This document shows positions 1 through 11,201 of a stretch of 60,000 nucleotides of DNA, piece after piece. How positions within the stretch are numbered: position 1 is the first letter of the stretch; every line of letters begins with the position of its first letter. The position numbers were made by a program, and so were the translations under genes. The notes beneath the pieces are model-generated. The model did not search any database. It had not been told where the DNA came from and saw only the letters and a list, made by a program, of their open reading frames with translations. The DNA comes from Bolinopsis microptera (lineage: Eukaryota > Ctenophora > Tentaculata > Lobata > Bolinopsidae), in NCBI RefSeq assembly GCF_026151205.1, contig NC_087072.1, positions 8,110,084 through 8,170,083 on the forward strand, in the 5' to 3' direction.

Positions 1-215
1 GGAATTTCACATGGAGACGATACAGAAACTGAAAATATTTTAGAGAACTCCGGGCTATATTGCTACTGGTCAAATTAAATGTCACTTGTTAGCGGGCTAT
101 ATCATGAGCGGGCTGTAGAGATATCGGGCCCTTTGACAGCGGGCTGGTGAGAGCCCGCTATGCGAAAAAGCGCACGCTGGTGGATATAATAGCCTGGGGT
201 CCCCAGGTAGTGGCA
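1..215. other. Intergenic sequence with GC-rich hairpins
   Basis: No coding region is supported. The phrase GCGGGCTAT recurs, and AGCGGGCT...AGCCCGCT around 138-160 can form a hairpin. Positions 186-208 match the end of a dispersed short repeat also seen near 12379, 56571 and 57073 (TAATAGCCTG.GGTCCCCAGG). The next element was inserted just beside this fragment. Confidence 0.5.
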
Positions 216-504
216 CAGTGGCGTAACGTTGCCTGTTGGCGCCCCCCTGCCGAAAAAAGCGCCCCCCTGTTGGCGCCCCCTCCCCTTTTGGTGCCCCTCC
301 CTAAAATTGAACAAATTAGGTGATTTTAGAGAATACGCCGGTAAAATCTCTAAAAAAGTGTGTATCTAGAGCAAAACGCGCAGTTTTGCTAGTACTTTAG
401 TTAAGTTTTCGAAATTGTCCCACATTCAAACGACGATTTGGCGCCCCCCTAAGACGGCGCCCCCCTGCACAGCGGGGTCAGCAGGGCCTTTCGTTACGCC
501 ACTG
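216..504. mobile_element. hAT-type MITE with 8-bp target duplication
   Basis: The element begins CAGTGGCGTAACG and ends with the exact inverse, CGTTACGCCACTG. It is flanked on both sides by TAGTGGCA (208-215 and 505-512), an exact 8-bp direct repeat. An 8-bp duplication and CAGTGG termini are typical of the hAT superfamily. The 289-bp interior has no transposase frame, so the element is non-autonomous. The interior carries at least five copies of GCGCCCCCCT-like tracts (about 239-300 and 441-470), which is unusual for such an AT-rich window. I am sure it is a transposed unit; the superfamily is inferred from termini and duplication length. Confidence 0.85.
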
Positions 505-536
505 TAGTGGCATGCTAAATAAAATTAAAAATAACA

Positions 537-627
537 ATGAAATCGGTCGCTCGCTTTTCCCATTTATTCACGGCTTACGAATTGTTATAAAGCTTATTGA
601 ATGGGAAAAGCGAGCGACCGATTTCAT
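537..627. repeat. Perfect 28-bp inverted repeat, 35-bp spacer
   Basis: Positions 537-564 are the exact reverse complement of 600-627 (arm core AATCGGTCGCTCGC). The 35-base spacer is AT-rich. RNA from either strand would form a strong hairpin. It could be a tiny palindromic element or the fused ends of an internally deleted transposon. No flanking duplication is obvious. Short frames across it are by-products of the palindrome. Confidence 0.8.
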
Positions 628-2179
628 TCTCGATATCAATTTGCATTTGCAGACGGTTCAAATTAATATCATTTCCTTTTGTTTGGAAAAGAGAGACACT
701 GGCAGCGGTCCACTCTACCCATGATTATGAGTTTTGGTCAAATGTAGTGACAGTAGTGCTGGAACATTCCAGACACTAGCAAAAATCAATATAATAGGCA
801 TGCCTTTTTATTTAGAATTAAAATACGTTCTTTATATTATGAAGCTACAAAATGACCTGGCTAGTTGTAAAATTAACAATAGTTTATTATAGTTATACGG
901 GATACTATGATGAACCTGAAGAAAGAAGTAGGATTCCGAGGTGTTGTACAGAACCGTAATACGGTAATTTCTATGGATTGTTAAATACGTTCACGAATAC
1001 GCCATAATACGCTGATTTGTCAAAATTAAACATTACAGCTGTGCGCCACCCTCATCATTGATCATGCATTAAATTTAAAGGAGTGGCGAGTGCAGTTATA
1101 CATGATAACTTAAATTTGTAATCAAATTTCATGGATAATCAAATAAGCAAACAATTTTTTGCGCGCACGACACACCTTTTCGTAATACGTCAATTTTCGA
1201 GGATTAATACGTATTCGTATTCCAATACGTATTCCCTCCTAATACGTATTTAACAACCTTGTCGTACATGATACAGCCTTGTAAATTTCAAAATATATTA
1301 AGTTCGTTAGTAAAATTCCTACTTACAAACGATTGAACGATTCCTATTTCAAAATTTTGTATTTGCTTGTTGGTTGTTCCTTCCGATGGTTACGACATGA
1401 GACAGAGATTATGCTGCAGTTGTTGAGATTTTTATCAATAACATTAACTTAGAGCAGGGTCTGTTGGAGAGTTTCCTAGTCCTCGTTATAAAGCTTACAA
1501 ATAGGTACTCTGCCAGTGCTCATGCTCTGAGCAACTCCTAGGGGTTCAACTTCCTTAAGTTTGTAGAACTTATGTAGCAGCTAGAGATCTCTTCAACAAT
1601 AACATTAACTTAGAGCTGGTCAGTTGGACAGTTTACAATTCTGGTGGCGGATCTCTTAAACAACAACATTAACTTAGAGCTCCACTATTGGGTGTTTCCA
1701 AGCTCGCTCCGGTTCGCAACAACCTGTAAAAGTTCACTGTCCACCGGCTTGAGTTATTAAATTCAATATAATTATATCTAAGACCTTAGTGAGAGCTCGC
1801 TTACAGTTCACAGAGAGACAGTTTTAGTTTGTTGTTGTAAATCTTCCTGGCATCGGGTCCTATTTTATGAAACAACAATACAGGCTTTCTATTTTATATC
1901 GTTAATCGTGAATAGACTTAGAGTTTTGCCTTAGTTCGTGTAATTTCTGTATTGATAACGATAATATACATTGTAGTATGACTTGTCATACATGTTATAT
2001 AGCATATTATTCAGTCCATAAAATATTAGCAATTGGGATCTGATTGAGTGATTGCTGTTCAGTGTTCAGCATCCCGATTATGACTGAAATGAAATAACTG
2101 AGGTAACAGGAAGTTGTCACTAACCTAAGTCCACCTAGTGAAAGAAAGACAAGGTCAAAATATCGAAGGTTACGGGAAA
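628..2179. other. Intergenic region, no gene recognised
   Basis: No convincing exon is visible. The 15-mer ACATTAACTTAGAGC occurs three times (1441, 1602, 1666) in partly similar surroundings, so a short degenerate repeat is present. The final part should hold the promoter and 5' UTR of the lectin gene starting at 2180. Confidence 0.5.
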
Positions 2180-3089
2180 ATGCCAAAGTTGGTTGTTCCT
2201 GCGATGACGCTGAATCATATTAAGATTGCAGCCATCTTCCTGTATTTTCTTTACATTTCCCAAGGTATAGATAATATTAAAACCAACCTACAATACTAAT
2301 ACAAACAACAGGCTAACGGTGTGTCTTGATGATTATAATAATCACTGACATAAATATTTCATTAAGAGACACCCTATTTAATCTTTTTGTCTCCAGTTTT
2401 GCTTTCAAAAACACTTTCCCAGCAGCCGAGGACTTTTACAAGAACGTTGCTCGAGAGGGAACTGCCAGTCAAGTAAATACCTACGGAGCAGGAGGAGGGG
2501 ATAATCGCCCGGTTTTAGCGATCAACGGTGTAGTAAATAAGTAAGTTTACCAGACATTGAATAATAACTAGACATAGATACTGGAGGGGACACGAACCAA
2601 ATTTGCTTCAATGATGCGAGAGCTATCTCGGGTTTCGATTGATCAATGCTGAGAGCTGTCACGTGAACCCTAATCTCAACCCTCACAACAATACGATGAG
2701 TTTACCAAGGTTATATAATTATATTAGGTTATAAGTTTCGGTCTTAACCAATGTTTATCTTGTTAGCGGGGGTGATTTCACCCATACAAACACGGGAGGA
2801 AGCTCAGCATGGTGGATGGTAACACTGGAAAAGGTGTACCTAATATCAAAGATAGTAATCTACAATAGGGTTAACAGCGACAGAATAGAAGGAGTAAAAG
2901 TTTGGGTGGGAACAAATTTACCAGGAGGGGACTACAAAGGTGCTACGAATGTTGCAACCCTGAAATGGGCGGGCTGGAAACAACCTTACACCATTCCTGA
3001 CTTGGACATAGAAGGATCAAGCGTTGAACTTCAGGGTGGTGTTTCTATAATCAATCTCTCAGAAGTTGAAGTATACATTTTGACTATAG
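2180..3089 (+). CDS. Secreted fucolectin-type (F5/8-like) lectin, 5' exons
   Basis: Three exons fit together. Exon 1 (2180-2264) encodes a hydrophobic signal peptide ending YFLYISQ and stops at a GTATAG donor. Exon 2 probably starts at 2423 after TTTCCCAG and runs to 2540 before GTAAGT. It encodes an FTP-domain start, VAREGTASQVNTYG. Exon 3 (2767-3089) follows TTGTTAG and ends at GTATGT. It carries WWMVTLEKVYLISKIVIYNR and, after about 70 residues, LSEVEVYI, both characteristic of fucolectin/tachylectin-4/pentraxin-1 domains. The reading phase agrees at every junction. Such proteins are secreted and bind fucose-like glycans in animal innate immunity. The usual Cys pair of the family is not seen in exon 3. 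No last exon with a stop was found: a MITE and a satellite follow directly, so the 3' end may lie further on or be lost. An alternative exon 2 acceptor at 2397 would break the frame. Confidence 0.72.
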
Positions 3090-3174
3090 GTATGTATAAT
3101 GTAAGTCATATATCGGAGCGATACTAAACGCGTGGAGCAAAAAGGCCATGTTGTGAGATAAGGTAATGAGGAAG

Positions 3175-3293
3175 AGGGTACAAAAGGAAATCGCGGCATG
3201 TACGGAATCGCGATTTTTCCCATTATTTGCGACAAATTTTATGTATAGTTTAATGTATAGTCTGTTAATAATCGCGAAATCCTTTTGTCCCTG
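3175..3293. mobile_element. hAT-type MITE, family 2, copy A (worn)
   Basis: Closely matches copies at 7721-7881 and 28415-28563: ACAAAAGGAAATCGCGG at the left and CCTTTTGTCCCTG at the right. The left terminus reads GGGTACAAAAGG rather than CAGGGACAAAAGG, the interior lacks about 30-40 bases present in the other copies, and no 8-bp duplication is visible. This is therefore an older or damaged copy. Its right end directly adjoins the satellite array at 3294. Confidence 0.75.
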
Positions 3294-4300
3294 ATAGTCC
3301 CAGAAGAGTCTGTACAAGACTCACGACTGTTCCGCATGATGAACATTAGAATGATATTTACCTTACTTCAGATATCTGCTTCAGTTACCTCAGAAGAGTC
3401 TACTACAAGACTGTTCTCCATGATGAACATTAGAATGATATTTACCTTACTTCAGATAGCTGCTTCAGTTACCTCAGAAGAGTCTACTACAAGACTCACG
3501 ACTGTTCTGCATGATGAACATTAGAATGATATTTACCTTACTTCAGATATCTGCTTCAGTTACCTCAGAAGAGTCTACTACAAGACTGTTCTGCATGATG
3601 AACATTAGAATGATATTTACCTTACTTCAGATATCTCCTTCAGTTACCTCAGAAGAGTCTACTACAAGACTCACGACTGTTCTGCATGATGAACATTAGA
3701 ATGATATTTACCTTACTTCAGATATCTGCTTCAGTTACCTCAGAAGAGTCTACTACAAGACTGTTCTGCATGATGAACATTAGAATGATATTTACCTTAC
3801 TTCAGATATCTCCTTCAGTTACCTCAGAAGAGTCTACTACAAGACTCACGACTGTTCTGCATGATGAACATTAGAATGATATTTACCTTACTTCAGATAT
3901 CTGCTTCAGTAATCAGTTACCTCAGAAGAGTCTACTACAAGACTCACGACTATTCTGCATGATGAACATTAGAATGATATTTACCTTACTTCAGATATCT
4001 GCTTCAGTTACCTCAGAAGAGTCTGTACAAGACTCACGACTGTTCCGCATGATGAACATTAGAATGATATTTACCTTACTTCAGATATCTCCTTCAGTTA
4101 CCTCAGAAGAGTCTACTACAAGACTCACGACTGTTCTGCATGATGAACATTAGAATGATATTTACCTTACTTCAGATATCTGCTTCAGTAATCAGTTACC
4201 TCAGAAGAGTCTACTACAAGACTCACGACTGTTCTGCATGATGAACATTAGAATGATATTTACCTTACTTCAGATATCTGCTTCAGTTAACTCAGAATAA
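3294..4300. repeat. Satellite array with dimeric higher-order structure
   Basis: About eleven units share the phrase CATGATGAACATTAGAATG. Unit starts fall at 3335, 3419, 3510, 3594, 3685, 3769, 3860, 3958, 4048, 4139 and 4237. Spacing alternates 84 and 91 in the left half (a 175-bp dimer). It then changes to 98, 90, 91 and 98. The length classes differ by 7-base blocks (CACGACT and AATCAGT). The many short frames here are products of the repeat and not genes. Confidence 0.92.
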
Positions 4301-4332
4301 GGTCGGTGGAGTTGTTCTGTGTCTTATTTCTA

Positions 4333-4606
4333 CTAGCAGGAACCCGTCTAACCCTAAAGTGGTGTCAAGACTCAAGAGACTAAAATAATTATTACCTATT
4401 TAATTCGCGTTTTTGACACCACTTGGCCGGGGGTCCAAATTTTGGGCTCTAAAAATCCTATTTCTTGGCCTATTTTTTATTTTTTCATGCTGATTTGAAG
4501 GCCATTAAAGCATTTGACCCAGTCAAAAAAGTTTCAGTTGTATATCTTTTACGGTTTTTGCGGAAAGTCGTGTTAAAGTTGATGCCATGGTGTCAGTAAA
4601 ATGGCA
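4333..4606 (+). repeat. Dispersed hairpin repeat R1, copy 1
   Basis: Begins CTAGCAGGAACCCGT and ends near GTCAGTAAAATGGCAC. A near-identical inverted copy lies at 14557-14829 and a partial copy at 4700-4793. Internally AGTGGTGTCAA pairs with TTGACACCACT, giving an 11-bp stem over about 50 bases. No coding capacity. Probably a MITE or SINE-like family; no target duplication is clear. Confidence 0.75.
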
Positions 4607-4699
4607 CGGAACCATATATATATATCGTCTCCTTTATATATAGTAAGATTATTATACATTCTATTATAGATGTATAATGTATTGTATACATTACTTGTA

Positions 4700-4793
4700 C
4701 TAGCAGGAACCCGTATAACCCTAAAATGGTGTCAAGACTCAAGAGACTAAAATAATTGTTATCTATTTAATTCGCGTTTTTGACACCACTTGG
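4700..4793 (+). repeat. Dispersed hairpin repeat R1, partial copy 2
   Basis: Repeats the first about 95 bases of the element at 4333, including both hairpin arms, and then stops at TTGACACCACTTGG. The two copies are separated by an AT-rich microsatellite-like stretch. Confidence 0.7.
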
Positions 4794-4799
4794 AGTGTC

Positions 4800-6807
4800 A
4801 AACCGAATGATTTTTGTGCAAGAACCAATACAGTAGAAAGTGTTAGACTTGACATATCTGGAATCTGCTCGTGGACTAAAGTCAGTATTTGAGCGAACTT
4901 TCTTTGATGTAACAGTTTCTCATCTAATGTTACTTTCAGTTTTCTTGCACAGCTCGAGGAACGATAAAGAAAAGAAAGATCTTTATCAAAAATATTTATA
5001 ATAAACAAAAAGAGCAATATGCTTAGGGCAGAATTTGATATTTTATCATGGTTGAGAAAATTGAGAATTTAAGTAGTTGTTTGTTTTTAGAACCCGTCCC
5101 CAATCTCGTATCGGAAAATGACTAAACTCAGGTCTGAGTGTGAATACGGGTGGTACCTGCAAGTGTGTTCATTAAGCATTTAGAGTTTTGTAAAACTGCA
5201 GTTACAATTGTGCTAGAGTATTTTTAATTTTAGTATATACGATTGATATCAGGTCTATAATTATATCCCTACATGCTTCCAAAATTTGTAATCTCCAACT
5301 TTCTGCACAATGTACTGGAATGTTTTGAAGAAGGAAAAAAAAGAAAGTGACATATAAATAAAATCAGCGACTTAATGTTAGGAAGGTGACTTTAATTCCC
5401 TAGTTTCTTAAGTCAGCTTTAAAAAAAGTTGAAGTATGTAACGTCGATACCAAACCGATTATTGAGCGATAATAACTGAGTAGTTGATTCCTGGGTTGCA
5501 GAGTCATTCAGATGTTTCAGTCTTCGAATGTGGTTCTTGTTCAGTTCTGTCCATATTTCCTCGTGTTATGTTCAAAGTTTTTAACTGTCATATTGTCCTC
5601 AAATTATTTGTTAGTTTAAGTTTTATTTTTTAGTAGTTTAAGTAGTTATAATTTGTCATACGTTGAATGACCCGCCGCGCACAAGTGCGCGGCTCCCCCT
5701 GTATTCACCTAGTGAAACGACCGTGGGGGTCACGACGTGATACAAGTTATAATGGTAGCAATGAACCAATTCCACTGCCTGTATAATTGTCCTCTGCCAA
5801 TTGTATTTGTACCACATGATTAAATTAAATGTATAATTTAAAAAGTATCATTGAATAGTTTCTTTTTATTTACTGTTAATGTCTGGCTCGGATATATTCC
5901 AAAATGAGCTATTAGTATTTGTTTCGAAGTCATAGACTGTAACAATTTAACTTAAAGGTAATATAGTAAAATCATTTCGATTAATTTGCAATTTAACTTC
6001 ATATATGTTTGCACAATGGGTAACTTTATTCACTCACAAAAATATCATTCCTATGTTCCATACCCCATCTTTTTTAGTTTCTCAAGTACAACAATACACA
6101 TATTTTCTCATGAATGGCAACATCGCTACCAATAACGCTTATAACCGATTGTTCTTCAATGTTGTTGTCTCAGATAATTCTTGCTGTTTGCCTCTTTTAT
6201 ACCGACATGAAATGGTACAAACTTTCAGTTTTAGCCAAAACCAGACATTACAATGTTCATTTTGATTTTGATTGCATATAATCTGTCGGCAGTGTTTTCC
6301 TCATGTTCATCTCTGGATGTTTATCTCCTGTTTATACGTTTCCTGATTTTCCACAAATTCTGATATGACGCCATTTCTTGGTTTGGTAATGACTCCTCTT
6401 GGTCTCGTCATTTCACTCGAAATAACGTTCATTACTGTGGTTTCAGGTGCAAGTACCTCCATCGTGTTGTATCGCCTGTAATGATAGTTAATTAATTAGC
6501 AATTAAAGTTTATAATAGATGGTTAATTAGATATCAATAAAGCAGGTTAGTCTTGCTTATCTGATCTAAAATTTGCAACTCTCTCACTTTTTATCAGACT
6601 ATTAGTAATTTTTGTATTATATACAGTTACACTTTCCTATGATATTCTATAAATTTGGGTTGTGACGTTTTATTAAATTCTTCTTTTAACACTGGTCAAG
6701 TCTAAAAGTATATTATATAGAGATCTTACAATAGTCAAACATATAAGACAAACGAAGACTGAAAAGCTTATAAATATCAAACTTGATCACTGTTCAGCAC
6801 AAAACAT
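4800..6807. other. Intergenic region, no gene recognised
   Basis: AT-rich sequence without supportable exons. The one standout is a GC-rich perfect hairpin at 5675-5692 (CCGCGCAC-AA-GTGCGCGG), in a short GC-rich island of about 90 bases that looks like a fragment of a small dispersed repeat. Confidence 0.45.
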
Positions 6808-7456
6808 CGTAAACTAATAACATTAACATAATAAGCTAGCAATAATAATATTAAACTAATAACATTAACATAATAAGCTAGCAATATTAAACTAATAACA
6901 TTAACATAATAATCTAGCAATATTAAACTAATAACATTAACATAATAAGCTAGCAATATTAAACTAATAACATTAACATAATAAGCTAGCAATATTAAAC
7001 TAATAACATTAACATAATAAGCTAGCAATATTAAACTAATAACATTAACATAATAAGCTAGCAATATTAAACTAAAAACATTAACATAATAAGCTAGCAA
7101 TATTAAACTAAAAACATTAACATAATAAGCTAGCAATATTAAACTAATAACATTAACATAATAAGCTAGCAATATTAAACTAATAACATTAACATAATAA
7201 GCTAGCAATATTAAACTAATAACATTAACATAATAAGCTAGCAATATTAAACTAATAACATTAACATAATAAGCTAGCAATATTAAACTAAAAACATTAA
7301 CATAATAAGCTAGCAATATTAAACTAATAACATTAACATAATAAGCTAGCAATATTAAACTAATAACATTAACATAATAAGCTAGCAATATTAAACTAAT
7401 AACATTAACATAATAAGCTAGCAATATTAAACTAATAACATTAACATAATAAGCTA
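6808..7456. repeat. 36-bp minisatellite, about 17-18 copies
   Basis: The unit contains GCTAGCAATATTAAACTAAT and repeats every 36 bases with few substitutions (for example CTAAAAACA for CTAATAACA). The period is a multiple of three and one minus-strand frame has no stop, so it reads as a long repeat of a hydrophobic 12-mer. There is no start context, codon bias or flanking exon, so I treat that frame as accidental. Confidence 0.93.
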
Positions 7457-7720
7457 TAAGCAATATTTTGAAATGTAAATTGTTAATGCTGAGTGGGCCC
7501 GAGAATCGAAATTATGAGGGAGAACAAAATGCGTTTAGCTAGTAAATTCAATAAATAACAACGAACCAACAACGTTCAAAGGTTCAATAACTCAGCAGAT
7601 TGCAGAACAATAGCTAAACTTCATAACATTAAAATAACCATGAGTTCCTATAGTAGAGTAGTAGGTCTACTCGTCGGGATTACTCAATGATTGATTCTTG
7701 ATTCTCAAACGGAACCAAGG
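7457..7720. other. 3' flank of the BTB gene
   Basis: Non-coding. On the minus strand the TGA at 7705-7707 is the ancestral stop codon of the BTB gene before the MITE at 7721 inserted. TSD copy one lies at 7713-7720 (AACCAAGG). Confidence 0.6.
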
Positions 7721-7881
7721 CAGGGACAAAAGGAAATCGCGGCATGTGCGGAATCGCGATTTTTCCCATTATTTGCGACAAATTTTATGTATAGTTTAAT
7801 GTATACTTATAGTCTGTTAAAATTCGTGGTATCGCGATTTTTGGCCAAAATATTAATAATCGTCAAATCCTTTTGTCCCTG
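7721..7881. mobile_element. hAT-type MITE, family 2, copy B, in BTB gene
   Basis: 161 bp. The left end is CAGGGACAAAAGG and the right end CCTTTTGTCCCTG, an exact inverse. AACCAAGG is present on both sides (7713-7720 and 7882-7889), an 8-bp target duplication as in hAT elements. The interior is non-coding. On the minus strand its first 29 bases are read as the end of the BTB open frame, replacing the original stop. Confidence 0.92.
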
Positions 7882-9595
7882 AACCAAGGTCGAAAAAATC
7901 AAATGTTATATCTCTGTCCAAGTTTGCACAGTAGAAGTTGGGGTCATCTTTCATTGCTTGCAGAATTGTTTTGTAGGCTTTCTCCGGTTCACAATATAGT
8001 GGAACCTTTGATGTCTTAGTGCACCATTTGACACGTGCGGTGAGGAATTGGGGACATTCTATGGAAGAATCGCAAAAAGTTGTAATAGTCGGGATTTTGT
8101 CTGGAAATAATGCAACTACAACGGCTTGATCTGATAGTGGTCTTTTGACAGAATGCATAAAGGGTGAAGGTTCAATTCTACGTTTTTCTTCTAGAGCGAA
8201 CATAATTGTTATTTCTTCCGTTTGATCTTCTACACACTCCATTTCCTTGTAATATACATACTCTAAAGTGAGCGATAATTCAGTGCCATAAATAGGAAAC
8301 GGCCATCTTTTGTCGCTCAAATTAGTAATCCCCATCTCCTCCAACACTTTCTCAACATGCATAAAACGGTATCTGTGAACGGATCGTTCACGTCCTTTCC
8401 AGTTAGACAAATTGAGGACAAAGGCTTGCTTCAAAAAATCAGGCACAAATGATACATCTTCAGGTTCATTAACATGCATCCAAGAAAGAAGACACTCTAC
8501 AATACAGAATTGGTCTGATGTATCTGTAAGTAGCCGTGGGAGATAGCTGATGTCATTTTTATCGAGTATCTTCCAGAACGAAAAGAGTGTGCCTTTTTCT
8601 TTCATTTGTTCAAAGGACTCCACAAGTTTGACATGCCTATAAATGACTGCTTGATGCCTCTGTATAGATAAAGTATCCTGCGACGAAACTTCCAAACCTA
8701 CCAATTTATCAAGTAATTCACTGGACAATGTACCAGGGCACTTAATCCAGGTAGTTACAGAATCGGCTGTTTCTAGAAAATCAATTAAAAGATTATAATT
8801 AGACAGATCTAGAAGAAGCTTTATCCAATGAATATATTTTGAAAAGATATCTTCATCCAGCAGAATCGCAATTAGCCCGTTCTTTTCATCAACTCCTGAG
8901 ATCAAACTATCCATAACTTGGTGCAGCATCCCCTCTGCGTGCATTTGTTTCACTTCTTGTTTCCAATGGAGCGAGCCAGGAGACCAGTGCAGGCTGAGCA
9001 AATCCAACATTGCTTCATGGGAACTACTCCACCTTTTTCTTTCAAAGCCATATAGATAGAGAGCGAGCCTGTAATCAGTAAGTAAAGCTCGACAGGGTCT
9101 GTATATCTCGTTAGTCATAGCTTTATCAGATGACGATTTAGCGCAAACAATGAGGCTGTTGAAGATAATTTTTACATCGTTTAAAATTTCCAAGTCCCTC
9201 CTTGGTGTCATTTCTAATGACCCGAGCTTTTGGAGTATTTGCTCTCGTGCGTCTGGTATATCAAAGATTATCATAAGCTTTAGGATATCAGAGAAGTTTT
9301 CAAGAGTTAATTTTACTGATCCACCATTGAGAATGGACAAGAATTCCCGGACATGTTTATTATCGGGGATGTGCAATTCTTTGCTATCCTCTAGTGACTC
9401 CTTCAGGACCCTGCTGTGCTGTGCTAAAAGAGCTCCGCTGCGTTCGATGGTTTCTGAATCAGTTATGATTTGGACGGAAGTGTTCAATTCGTTGCTTGAG
9501 AGTAACGGGATAAAATCTTTATACAGATTAAGTCTCCATCCACCAGCAGTTGTGTATTTAATAATATTGCCTTCTTTTTTACAGCCTGCTGACAT
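7853..9595 (-). CDS. BTB/POZ-domain protein, single exon, 580 aa
   Basis: Residues about 35-125 form a BTB/POZ fold. Visible are NTSVQIITDSE, a LLAQHSRVLKESLED segment (the usual position where BTB proteins carry HR.VL...S..F), an HVREFLSILNGG segment and the closing helices LKLMIIFDIPDAREQIL. A BACK-like helical region follows at about 160-260. The remainder is not assigned and has no kelch, MATH or zinc-finger repeats. BTB-BACK proteins often serve as substrate adaptors for cullin-3 ubiquitin ligases; that role is an inference. The start at 9595 is preceded by TTTTATTTTAG, so a 5' UTR intron or trans-splice acceptor is likely. The C-terminus is unusual: after DLGS the reading frame enters a MITE, which supplies the last eight residues and the stop codon. 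Confidence 0.8.
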   Translation of the reverse strand: MSAGCKKEGNIIKYTTAGGWRLNLYKDFIPLLSSNELNTSVQIITDSETIERSGALLAQHSRVLKESLEDSKELHIPDNKHVREFLSILNGGSVKLTLENFSDILKLMIIFDIPDAREQILQKLGSLEMTPRRDLEILNDVKIIFNSLIVCAKSSSDKAMTNEIYRPCRALLTDYRLALYLYGFERKRWSSSHEAMLDLLSLHWSPGSLHWKQEVKQMHAEGMLHQVMDSLISGVDEKNGLIAILLDEDIFSKYIHWIKLLLDLSNYNLLIDFLETADSVTTWIKCPGTLSSELLDKLVGLEVSSQDTLSIQRHQAVIYRHVKLVESFEQMKEKGTLFSFWKILDKNDISYLPRLLTDTSDQFCIVECLLSWMHVNEPEDVSFVPDFLKQAFVLNLSNWKGRERSVHRYRFMHVEKVLEEMGITNLSDKRWPFPIYGTELSLTLEYVYYKEMECVEDQTEEITIMFALEEKRRIEPSPFMHSVKRPLSDQAVVVALFPDKIPTITTFCDSSIECPQFLTARVKWCTKTSKVPLYCEPEKAYKTILQAMKDDPNFYCANLDRDITFDFFDLGSGTKGFDDY

Positions 9596-9604
9596 TTCTA
9601 TCTA

Positions 9605-11201
9605 AAATAAAACGTTTATAGCGTAGTATAGTTGTTTATGTTCCTTATTAATTTTAAATAGTAAATTTCAACATTCATGATCAAAACATTAGTCAATAAA
9701 GATCAGTTGACTCATAAGTTACTGGCAAATGGCAATGCACATCTTTATGTCAGTTATGTGGGTTTTTAATATCTTATATACTTACAGTATTTAACCAGGA
9801 AGTTAATATATTCCGAAAAAAAGACCTAAAAAGAGGTAAACACTAAACAAGTTTTCGTCTGTGTGCACTATGCAGTGAAGCATCTTCGGATAAAATGAAT
9901 CGCGAAATCGAACAGTCAAATTTAGAAATAACAGTTTATGTGAGAAAAGAAATAGTGTCAGGTACCGCAGTTTACTCATGATGCTATTTCAACTGTCGAG
10001 GCAGTCAAATCGTTTCTCAGTTTATAGTTATGCTCAAGTTATCAAGTATGATATTTATATACCACTGTCAATTTTATACTTATATATTTTGAGTCATGAC
10101 ATAGACACTACTGAACCAAAAGTGTCAGTGATGATCACGCAACAAAATCCATTTTTCGACTGTCAAGTATTTCATATTTGTATAAGGTTTAAATTATATG
10201 TGTTTTCATGAGTGCACAGACCAGTAAATTACTAACACCATAAAAAACCACGTGTATGGTTAAGTGAGAGCTGAGATTGATGATTATTGCTCTGCAATAA
10301 TCATCAATCAGTATAGTAATCAGTACCGGTAGGACATATTCGAATTTTAGCTTTCCGCGACCTAAATTTCATTGTTTTGACTGAATTTTTCTTGAATGAG
10401 TATGACCATCTTACAAGGTCACTGAGGATGGCACAAGACACAATCGAGGTACTCAAAGTTCTGGTTCACTAGTCATGAAAATAAGTGCAATGAAGCCGAT
10501 CTTAAATTTGAACTTTATTTGTTAACAACGTTTATCATCATGCCATTATTCAAGACTCGGAGTTGGTCCAAGCCTAATTGAGAGTCAAAGACTAATGAAA
10601 TTTAATCCAAGATTACAGCAGAGCTGGTAAATTTGATTATTCGAGTTAAGCCAATCCCAACTGCCTGGCACGATCACGTGAATCATTTTACCAGTTTATC
10701 AATCTAGACACCACCTCAACAGAAATAATTACATGCCCTGCTAACTAATTCGATAATCAACGAAGTTTCTCTTTCATCATTGGGCGGGCTGCAGACTGCA
10801 AAGTGAAAGTGAAAGTGATCATGACTGAAACAGAACAATCACGGAGAAGCGTGAGGTTGGGCGTCGCGTTATAGTTCCTATGTCTGTTAAAAGATCCATC
10901 AACTCACATTGATTCTCCATAGTAACTCTGGCAATTGGAAAGTTTGTCTCTCCTCCGTTCTACTTATCTTTTGTTACGAATGTTGAGACATGGCAGTGTT
11001 TTACTCCTGTTCGATCAATGTGCTTTCTGCGCAAAACTATTCATCGCAGTTCAGTAAAATTACTTCATATTGATATTCTGACTATTTCACATCATATTTA
11101 TACTTATTATCAGATTTTTAAATATTTGTACTTTATTCTGTTCGATCATCATATTATACCTCCCAAGTGTTCAAACCGTACTATTTAATAGATAAACAAA
11201 A
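9605..11201. other. Intergenic region between divergent genes
   Basis: Lies between the minus-strand BTB gene and the plus-strand acidic-protein gene and must hold both promoters. No exon is recognised. A perfect 15-bp inverted repeat with a 3-base loop lies at 10276-10308 (ATTGATGATTATTGC, loop TCT). Confidence 0.5.

Noticed and set aside
3285-4153. Several plus-strand frames starting MMNIRMIF
   Set aside because: They are reading frames of the 84/91-bp satellite, each ending at the same point of the unit.
4763-5017. 84-codon minus-strand frame next to repeat R1
   Set aside because: Its tail is encoded by R1 itself and the rest matches no family I recognise; not enough evidence for a gene.
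6777-7463. A 228-codon open frame on the minus strand, repeating a hydrophobic 12-mer
   Set aside because: It is a 36-bp minisatellite (divisible by three) that happens to lack stops. There is no start context, splice site or non-repetitive domain.
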